The notes beneath the pieces are model-generated. The model made no database searches and was not told where the DNA came from. It saw nothing but the letters and a program-made list of their open reading frames with translations. A stretch of 64,000 bases of DNA from Microbacterium hydrocarbonoxydans. GTDB taxonomy: Bacteria > Actinomycetota > Actinomycetes > Actinomycetales > Microbacteriaceae. The stretch's first letter is position 1, and every line of letters starts with the position of its first letter. The translations under genes and the position numbers were made by a program. Location of the stretch: assembly GCF_900105205.1 (NCBI RefSeq), contig NZ_FNSQ01000005.1:1674001-1738000 (forward strand), given 5' to 3'. Below, in pieces: positions 58,571-64,000 of the stretch.

Positions 58571-58948
58571 TCAGACCCACTGGACGAGCTGCCAGACGAT
58601 GCCGTTGGGATCGGCGAACTGGCAGTACCGCTCGCCCCACGGCTCGGTCTCGGGTTCCGTCACGACGCGCGCGCCGCTGAGCGAGATGCGCTCGTACTCG
58701 GCGTCGAGGTCGTCGACGACGAAGACCACGAGCAGGCCCTGACCCGCAGATCCCGCGATCTCGGCGGGGCGGAAGGTGCCGAGGCCCGTGGCGAGGAAGA
58801 TGATGTGGGTCGCGGCAGTCGGATGCTCGAGCGAGACGAACCCGTCTGCGGCCATCGCCTCGCGGAAGCCGAAATGGCTCTTCGCGAACTCGGCAGAGGC
58901 GTGGACGTCGGGAACGTTGAGCGAGATGGCGGTCTGGATGATGTTCAT
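58571..58948 (-). CDS. VOC (glyoxalase/bleomycin resistance) family protein
   Basis: A 125-residue single VOC domain protein built from two beta-alpha-beta-beta-beta repeats. It contains the terminal EPWGERYCQFADPNGIVWQL typical of the glyoxalase-like superfamily, with a metal-ligand-like Glu. Members bind or modify toxic small molecules. It has a clear AAGGAG ribosome binding site. It diverges from a TetR regulator with a palindrome between them, suggesting it is the regulator's target. Confidence 0.85.
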   Translation of the reverse strand: MNIIQTAISLNVPDVHASAEFAKSHFGFREAMAADGFVSLEHPTAATHIIFLATGLGTFRPAEIAGSAGQGLLVVFVVDDLDAEYERISLSGARVVTEPETEPWGERYCQFADPNGIVWQLVQWV

Positions 58949-58969
58949 GCGGCTCCTTCGACTAAACTA

Positions 58970-58982
58970 TGTACAGCGTACA
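58970..58982. promoter_or_regulatory. Candidate TetR operator
   Basis: TGTAC-AGC-GTACA, a perfect 5-3-5 inverted repeat in the 67-base gap between the VOC and TetR genes, overlapping the VOC 5' untranslated region. Position and symmetry suit the TetR regulator. Confidence 0.5.
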
Positions 58983-59015
58983 AGGTAACGCGATCGCACG
59001 AGAGGATATTCCGAG

Positions 59016-59759
59016 ATGGCTCGAGATCTGCTCGACCTCCTGTGGAGGGACGACCCTCGTGCGACCGCGGTGGGACGCCGGGGCCCGCGCTCGCGCCACT
59101 CCACGGGCGAGGTGGTGGAGCAGGCGATCGCTCTCGCGGATGAGCGGGGGCTGGCCGCCGTGACGATCCGATCCCTCGCCGATTCCCTCGGGATGACGAC
59201 GATGTCGGTGTACACGCATGTCAACAGCCGTGACGATCTGCTCGTGCTGATGGTCGACCTGGTCAACGCCCGCATGCCCGAGCCCGTCGATCGTTCCCAC
59301 GGCTGGCGTGCCGCCGTCGTGGACCTCGCCGAGAGCAACCTCTCGCTGCTGCGGACGCATCCGTGGGTGCTCGACGTCGACGACCCGCGGACGGCGATCG
59401 GACCCGGCACGATCGCCAAGTACGATCGCGAGCTGCACACGTTCGACGGAACGGGTCTGGATGACGTCAACCGTGACGCCGCCCTGACCTTCGTGATCGG
59501 TTTCGCGAGGCAGGCGGCCGCGCGCCAGGTCGAGCACCGGCGGAGCGCGGAGTTCGGCGCCGATTGGGAGCAGGTCGCCGGCCGGCTCGCGGGGTACCTG
59601 GGGGACGCGCACCCGCTCGCGCAGACGGTCGGTCGGGCGGCGGGAGAGGCATCCGGCTCGCCCTACGACGCGGATGCCGCCTGGGAGTTCGGCCTCGCCA
59701 GGGTCGTCGCTGGCCTCGCCGATGAGATCGAGAACGGCCAGGAGCGTCCTGCGGGATGA
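59016..59759 (+). CDS. TetR family transcriptional regulator
   Basis: A 247-residue TetR-like repressor. The N-terminal helix-turn-helix (about residues 25-85; GLAAVTIRSLADSLGMTTMSVYTHV) is clear, and the C-terminal domain resembles the TetR_C tetracyclin-repressor-like group. The extended N-terminus (about 25 residues before the HTH) is typical of this branch. It probably controls the divergent VOC gene through the GTAC palindrome between them. Confidence 0.85.
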   Translation: MARDLLDLLWRDDPRATAVGRRGPRSRHSTGEVVEQAIALADERGLAAVTIRSLADSLGMTTMSVYTHVNSRDDLLVLMVDLVNARMPEPVDRSHGWRAAVVDLAESNLSLLRTHPWVLDVDDPRTAIGPGTIAKYDRELHTFDGTGLDDVNRDAALTFVIGFARQAAARQVEHRRSAEFGADWEQVAGRLAGYLGDAHPLAQTVGRAAGEASGSPYDADAAWEFGLARVVAGLADEIENGQERPAG

Positions 59760-59766
59760 GGCGCGT

Positions 59767-60453
59767 TCAGGGCTTGATGATGGGGATCACGCCCGTCTCG
59801 GCCGCCACCTTGCGGCGGTAGATCCGGCGCTGCTCGGGGAGCGAGACGTCGAAGGTGACGGCGAGGATGCGGATGACGGTCGTGACCGCGATGCCGGCGA
59901 CCGCCGCGATCGTGATCGGCATGCCCAGGGCCACGGCGATCACGATGAACGTGCATCCCGCTCCCGCAGCCACCGCGTACAGCGAGCCGACGTGCATGAT
60001 CGCGGTCGGGAGTCCCATCAGCATGTCGCGGAGCACGCTGCCTCCGACAGCCGCGCACACGCCGATGAAGACGGCAGGCACCTCGGGGATGCCGAAGGCG
60101 AGCGCCTTGCTCGTGCCGAACGCGCCGAACATGCCGATGACGACGGCGTCGAGCACGACGATCGCGGTGTTGAGGCGGGTGAAGAGGCCAGCGAGCAGCA
60201 TGCCGAGCAGCGCCGCGCCGCCTGCCGTGACCAGGTACCACTGGTTCTGCAGCGTGGCCGGCGTCTGACCGAGCAGGATGTCGCGGATCAGACCGCCGCC
60301 CATCCCGATCATGATGCCGATGATCGAGACCCCGAGCCAGTCGAGTCGGCGCTGCCCTTGGAATCCGGACGCGAACATCGCGCCCTGGACACCGCCCAGG
60401 CCGACGCCGAGCAGATCCGCCCAGAGCGGAATGGTGAAGAGCGGTTCGGTCAC
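59767..60453 (-). CDS. UPF0126/TRIC-like membrane protein
   Basis: A 228-residue membrane protein with about seven helices and two repeated glycine-rich motifs ([13 protein letters not shown] and [13 protein letters not shown]), the hallmark of the UPF0126 (YicG-like) family related to trimeric intracellular cation channels; some members transport glycine. GTG 60453 is the likely start since the next 14 residues upstream look non-coding. It diverges from recO; the recO promoter lies just upstream of its start. Confidence 0.8.
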   Translation of the reverse strand: MTEPLFTIPLWADLLGVGLGGVQGAMFASGFQGQRRLDWLGVSIIGIMIGMGGGLIRDILLGQTPATLQNQWYLVTAGGAALLGMLLAGLFTRLNTAIVVLDAVVIGMFGAFGTSKALAFGIPEVPAVFIGVCAAVGGSVLRDMLMGLPTAIMHVGSLYAVAAGAGCTFIVIAVALGMPITIAAVAGIAVTTVIRILAVTFDVSLPEQRRIYRRKVAAETGVIPIIKP

Positions 60454-60475
60454 GCCTCTATTCTCGCGCACGGAG

Positions 60476-60481
60476 GATAAT
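60476..60481 (+). promoter_or_regulatory. -10-like element GATAAT, leaderless recO start
   Basis: GATAAT, 6 bases (CGAACG), then GTG 60488; the first base departs from the TANNNT pattern. Confidence 0.45.
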
Positions 60482-60487
60482 CGAACG

Positions 60488-61234
60488 GTGCCCACCTACC
60501 GAGACGAAGCGGTGATCCTGCGCACCCACAAGCTGGGTGAGGCGGATCGCATCGTCACCATGCTGTCTCGGCGGCACGGCAAGATCCGCGCGGTCGCCAA
60601 GGGAGTGCGGCGGACGTCGTCGAAGTTCGGCTCCCGGCTCGAGCCGTTCATGGTCGCCGATGTGCAGCTGTATCAGGGTCGCTCGCTCGACATCGTGCAG
60701 CAGGCCGAGTCGCTCGGCTCCTACGGATCCGACATCGCCGCGCACTACGACAGGTTCACCGCAGCCAACGCGATGGTGGAGACGGCCGACCGGCTGAGCG
60801 ATTCCGAGGCCACTCCCGAGCAGTACCTGCTGCTGGTCGGCGGTCTGCGCGCCCTGTCGCGGGGCGAGCACTCACCCCGCAGCATCCTCGACTCGTATCT
60901 GCTGCGCGTGATGGCGCTGTCGGGGTGGGCGCCCTCGCTCGGCGACTGCGCGCGCTGTGCGGCCCCGGGACCCCACGTGCATTTCGTCGGACAGCTCGGT
61001 GGAGCGGTCTGCTCGAACTGCGCGCCGGCGGGAAGCCCGCGAGTCGCCGAGAAGACCCTGTCGCTGCTGCGCTCGCTCATGTCGGGCGAGTGGGACGTGA
61101 TCGACGCCGCGCCTCAGGCCGACACGGCGGCGGCGTCCGGCCTCGTGGCCGCCTATGCGCAGTGGCACCTGGAGCGCGGCATCCGCTCGCTCGCACACCT
61201 CGTGGCCGACATCCCTCGAGAAGGAGCACGGTGA
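60488..61234 (+). CDS. recO: DNA repair protein RecO
   Basis: A 248-residue RecO with an N-terminal OB fold (about 1-80) and the helical, zinc-binding C-terminal domain holding CARC and CSNC (about residues 155-160 and 176-180). It loads RecA onto SSB-coated DNA with RecR. The GTG start has a leaderless-type -10; its stop overlaps uppS (GTGA). The longer frame entering the UPF0126 gene is discarded. Confidence 0.9.
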   Translation: MPTYRDEAVILRTHKLGEADRIVTMLSRRHGKIRAVAKGVRRTSSKFGSRLEPFMVADVQLYQGRSLDIVQQAESLGSYGSDIAAHYDRFTAANAMVETADRLSDSEATPEQYLLLVGGLRALSRGEHSPRSILDSYLLRVMALSGWAPSLGDCARCAAPGPHVHFVGQLGGAVCSNCAPAGSPRVAEKTLSLLRSLMSGEWDVIDAAPQADTAAASGLVAAYAQWHLERGIRSLAHLVADIPREGAR

Positions 61235-62034
61235 GCCCCAAGCCCTACACGCACAAGGATGCCGTGGCCTACCGCCCGCTGGACTGGACGGGGGTCTATC
61301 CGCCGGCGTTCCCCGCGGTGCCCGAGCACGTCGCGATCGTCATGGACGGCAACGGCCGCTGGGCGAACCGCCGCGGTCTGAACCGCATCGAAGGGCACAA
61401 GGCGGGCGAGGAGGTGCTGCTCGACGTCGTGGCCGGGGCGATCCAGGCCGGCGTGAAGCACCTGTCGGTCTACGCGTTCTCGACCGAGAACTGGGCGCGG
61501 TCTCCGGAGGAGGTCCGCTTCCTCATGGGATACAACCGCGATGTGCTGCACCGCCGACGCGACCAGCTCAACGAGTGGGGCGTTCGGGTCCGATGGGCCG
61601 GCCGCAAGCCGCGGCTGTGGGGGAGCGTCATCAAGGAGCTGCAGTATGCCGAGCAGCTCACCCGCGGCAACGACGTGCTCACCCTGACCATGTGCGTGAA
61701 CTACGGCGGCCGGATCGAGATCGTCGACGCGATGCGCGCGATCGCGACCGATGTCGCAGCGGGTCGGGTCAAGCCCAACGCGATCTCGGAGAAGTTGATC
61801 CGTCGCAACCTCTACGTGCCGGACATGCCTGACGTCGACCTGTTCCTGCGCAGTTCGGGGGAGCAGCGCACCTCGAACTTCCTGCTGTGGCAGGCGGCAT
61901 ACGCGGAGATGGTGTTCCTCGACACACTGTGGCCCGACTTCTCCCGCGAGGAGCTGTGGCGGGCGATCGGCGTCTACCTGTCGCGCGATCGCCGTTTCGG
62001 CGGGGCGGTCGACACCCCGGACGCCTCCGCCTGA
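61231..62034 (+). CDS. uppS: Isoprenyl transferase (UppS/decaprenyl diphosphate synthase)
   Basis: A 267-residue cis-prenyltransferase. The catalytic [12 protein letters not shown] (Asp39) and the substrate-binding [15 protein letters not shown] are intact. It makes the polyprenyl carrier lipid for peptidoglycan. AAGGAG at 61221-61226 precedes the GTG that overlaps recO. Its last 61 bases overlap the convergent kinase gene on the other strand. Confidence 0.92.
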   Translation: MSPKPYTHKDAVAYRPLDWTGVYPPAFPAVPEHVAIVMDGNGRWANRRGLNRIEGHKAGEEVLLDVVAGAIQAGVKHLSVYAFSTENWARSPEEVRFLMGYNRDVLHRRRDQLNEWGVRVRWAGRKPRLWGSVIKELQYAEQLTRGNDVLTLTMCVNYGGRIEIVDAMRAIATDVAAGRVKPNAISEKLIRRNLYVPDMPDVDLFLRSSGEQRTSNFLLWQAAYAEMVFLDTLWPDFSREELWRAIGVYLSRDRRFGGAVDTPDASA

Positions 62035-62585
62035 GCCCGCAGCCACCTCTCCGTCTCTCGCGGGTGGCGCAGCCGCACGATCACGAGATGCGGGTGCTCG
62101 CTCGCGACCCCGGGCATCCGCTCCGACCACTTGTGCAGAGTTCTCGTCTGCCAGGCGATGATGTTCTCTTCGGGATCTCCCGAGAACATCCGCCAGATCG
62201 GCTTCTCGACGTTGTCGTTGTAGATGCGGGTGCGCAGGATGCTGCGACCGAGCGTGCGCCGCAGAAGTCGCGAGCGGACCACCCGGTAGGGGTAGTCGAG
62301 CCAGATCACGAGCTGCGCGCGCGGAGCGAGGATCTCGTCGGTGCCCTTGCTCGTGTACTGCCATTCGGTGACCCAACGGTCCTCCGCGGCGAAGGCGCGG
62401 ACGTCGTCGAGGAACGCGGGACGAGGGATCCAGTTCTCGCCGTGGTACAGCGCGTCGATCTCGACGTGCCTGAGACCCCAGAGTTCGGCCACTCGCCGTG
62501 CGAGTGTGGTCTTTCCCGATCCGGTCACCCCGGCGATGAGGACGCGCTCCGGCTGGAACGGCAGCGGATCGGCGGCGGAGGGCAT
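61974..62585 (-). CDS. P-loop kinase/topology modulation-like protein
   Basis: A 203-residue P-loop protein with Walker [10 protein letters not shown] (about residues 19-27), the [16 protein letters not shown] segment and an Arg-rich helix ([17 protein letters not shown]) typical of adenylate kinase-like FlaR/topology modulation proteins. It may phosphorylate a nucleotide or small molecule. The C-terminus overlaps uppS by 61 bases. Confidence 0.8.
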   Translation of the reverse strand: MPSAADPLPFQPERVLIAGVTGSGKTTLARRVAELWGLRHVEIDALYHGENWIPRPAFLDDVRAFAAEDRWVTEWQYTSKGTDEILAPRAQLVIWLDYPYRVVRSRLLRRTLGRSILRTRIYNDNVEKPIWRMFSGDPEENIIAWQTRTLHKWSERMPGVASEHPHLVIVRLRHPRETERWLRAQAEASGVSTAPPKRRSRDR

Positions 62586-62620
62586 CCGAGAATCCTACTC
62601 ACGGAATAGCTCATAGCCGC

Positions 62621-63337
62621 ATGCGGTTGGATGGGAGTGTGACTGAAGCCATCTCGATCGACATCTGGTCCGACATCGCCTGCCCGTGGTGCTACATCGG
62701 CAAGCGCAACCTCGAGAAGGGGCTCGAAGCGGTCTCCGCCGACGAGGACGCCCCGCAGGTGAACATCACCTTCCACTCGTTCGAGCTCTCGCCCGACACT
62801 CCGGTCGACTTCGACGGCGATGAAGTCGACTTCCTCTCCGGACACAAGGGGATGCCGCGCGACCAGGTCGAGCAGATGCTCACGCACGTGACCGGTGTCG
62901 CCGAGAACGCCGGACTCGAGTACCGGTTCGACCTCCTGCAGCACACGAACACGGTCAAGGCTCACGAGCTCCTGCACTTCGCGAAGCAGCAGGGCGTGCA
63001 GCACGAGATGGAGGAGCGGCTCATGTCCGCCTACTTCACCGAGGGCAAGCACGTCGGACGCATCGACGACCTGGTGGAGCTGGCCGCCGAGGTCGGGCTC
63101 AACCCGGACGACACCCGTGACGCGCTCGTGTCCTCCCGCCACCTGGCCGATGTGCGCCAGGACCAGGCGCAGGCGCAGGCCTACGGCATCCAGGGCGTCC
63201 CTTTCTTCGTGATCGACGGGCAGTACGGCATCAGCGGAGCCCAGCCGCCCACAGCATTCGAGAACGTGCTCCGCGACCTCTGGTCGAAGCGCGGCGAGAC
63301 CGGCGCCGAGGCGGCGCCGGAGGAAGCAACCGCCTAG
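62621..63337 (+). CDS. DsbA family oxidoreductase (FrnE-like)
   Basis: A 238-residue DsbA/FrnE-type thioredoxin-fold protein. The redox motif CPWC is at residues 21-24, and the helical insertion and cis-Pro segment (GVPFFVID) follow. No signal peptide is present, so it is cytosolic. GTG 62639 is an alternative start. Its stop codon shares the CTAG palindrome with the convergent glutathione peroxidase gene. Confidence 0.88.
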   Translation: MRLDGSVTEAISIDIWSDIACPWCYIGKRNLEKGLEAVSADEDAPQVNITFHSFELSPDTPVDFDGDEVDFLSGHKGMPRDQVEQMLTHVTGVAENAGLEYRFDLLQHTNTVKAHELLHFAKQQGVQHEMEERLMSAYFTEGKHVGRIDDLVELAAEVGLNPDDTRDALVSSRHLADVRQDQAQAQAYGIQGVPFFVIDGQYGISGAQPPTAFENVLRDLWSKRGETGAEAAPEEATA

Positions 63338-63828
63338 CGGGTCAGCGCGGCTTCGATGGCCCCGACGATCTCGGGGTCGTTCGGCTTCTGCTTCGGGCGG
63401 AACCGGACGACCTCGCCGTCCGGCAGCACCAGGAACTTCTCGAAGTTCCACTCCACCTTGCCGGCCTTGCCGGCAGCATCCGGGGTCTCCCTCAGCGTCT
63501 TATAGAGGTCGGTGGCGTTGCGGCCGTTGACCTTGACCTTGTCGTTGATGGGGAAGGTGACGCCGTAGGTCGTGGAGCAGAACTCGAGGATCTGATCGAC
63601 GGAACCCGGCTCCTGACCGAAGAACTGGTTGCACGGGAAGCCCACGACGCTGAAGCCGCGATCACCGTACAGACGCTGCAGCTCCTCGAGCTGCTCGTAC
63701 TGCGGGGTCAGTCCGCACTTCGATGCGACGTTGACGACGAGCACCACATCTGCGCCCAGATCGTCGAGTGTCTTCTCGTTGCCTTCGGCGTCGGTGAAGG
63801 GGATGGAGCGGACGGAAGGATCGGTCAT
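63334..63828 (-). CDS. Glutathione peroxidase
   Basis: A 164-residue GPx with the full tetrad: Cys38 (SKCGLTP), the Gln in FPCNQF, and Trp-Asn (EWNFEKF). A cysteine, not selenocysteine, is used, and the oligomerisation loop is absent, as in monomeric thioredoxin-dependent peroxidases. It removes peroxides. ATG 63828 is chosen because a minus-strand leaderless -10 lies 6 bases upstream; GTG 63834 is the alternative. Confidence 0.9.
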   Translation of the reverse strand: MTDPSVRSIPFTDAEGNEKTLDDLGADVVLVVNVASKCGLTPQYEQLEELQRLYGDRGFSVVGFPCNQFFGQEPGSVDQILEFCSTTYGVTFPINDKVKVNGRNATDLYKTLRETPDAAGKAGKVEWNFEKFLVLPDGEVVRFRPKQKPNDPEIVGAIEAALTR

Positions 63829-63834
63829 ATGCAC

Positions 63835-63840
63835 AGCTTA
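63835..63840 (-). promoter_or_regulatory. -10 element TAAGCT, leaderless peroxidase start
   Basis: On the minus strand TAAGCT, 6 bases (GTGCAT), then ATG 63828. Confidence 0.6.
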
Positions 63841-63887
63841 GGTCGATGCGCCGAGACCGGCTCCGTGTCTGGGAGAATGGAGGGGAC

Positions 63888-64000
63888 ATGACTCTCGCCA
63901 CCGCCTCTGCACGCTCCCTCACCATCGGCCCGATCGCTCTCGACGTGCCGGTCGTCCTCGCACCCATGGCGGGCATCACCAACACCGCATTCCGCAGGCT
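63888..64000 (+). CDS. dusB: tRNA-dihydrouridine synthase, 3' partial
   Basis: The first 37 residues only: MTLATASARSLTIGPIALDV followed by VVLAPMAGITNTAFRR. APMAGITN is the FMN-barrel opening of Dus enzymes, which reduce tRNA uridines. A GAGGGG ribosome binding site precedes the ATG. The gene runs past the window end. Confidence 0.85.
   Translation, partial: MTLATASARSLTIGPIALDVPVVLAPMAGITNTAFRR

Overview
The window is high-GC (about 70%), densely packed actinobacterial chromosome. Protein style, the frequent TANNNT-N6/7-start arrangement of leaderless transcripts, and the conserved order hemW-hrcA-dnaJ-rsmE-HIT-phoH-ybeY-CBS protein-era ... leuA ... recO-uppS ... dusB point to Microbacteriaceae, most likely Microbacterium. 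This assignment is inference from gene content and style; no 16S gene is present.

Layout. 1-1.6 kb: a PhlG-like hydrolase cut by the window edge, coupled to an NAD(P)-binding SDR. 1.7-9.2 kb: one 2473-aa secreted multidomain protein ending in an LADTG sorting signal. 9.3-13.1 kb: a trypsin/PDZ lipoprotein protease with a single-base frameshift, an FAD oxidoreductase and a GNAT protein. 13.4-15.0 kb: an accessory patch in which three overlapping unknown genes can be read as coherent proteins only if several one-base homopolymer errors or mutations are assumed; it abuts tRNA-Ala(GGC) and its terminator. 15.4-23.7 kb: flavin monooxygenase, two small membrane proteins, SDR, secreted GH3 enzyme, then a minus-strand dedA/App1/conserved-protein operon, and pabB.

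23.7-34.2 kb: leuS, comEA, a folate cyclohydrolase-like gene, small membrane proteins, a kinase remnant, comEC, holA and rpsT. comEA and comEC, usually neighbours, are separated by 3.3 kb of other genes. 34.4-42.2 kb: MFS transporter, alpha/beta hydrolase, and a peptide ABC transporter operon (permease, permease, fused double ATPase, lipoprotein). 42.4-55.9 kb: housekeeping block lepA, hemW, hrcA-dnaJ under a CIRCE operator, rsmE, HIT, phoH, ybeY, CBS membrane protein, era, ECF sigma factor with membrane partner, and an MDR oxidoreductase. 55.9-64 kb: lipoprotein, leuA behind a leucine-rich leader peptide and hairpin, VOC/TetR divergent pair, recO-uppS, P-loop kinase, DsbA-like protein, glutathione peroxidase and the start of dusB.

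Most attractive observations: the leuA leader peptide (four consecutive Leu codons, three of them CTT) with a leaderless start and an overlapping hairpin; the CIRCE element overlapping the hrcA -10; sixteen leaderless start sites; the giant LADTG protein; and the frameshift-ridden unknown gene trio beside tRNA-Ala. No phage, CRISPR array, insertion sequence or complete defence system was recognised.
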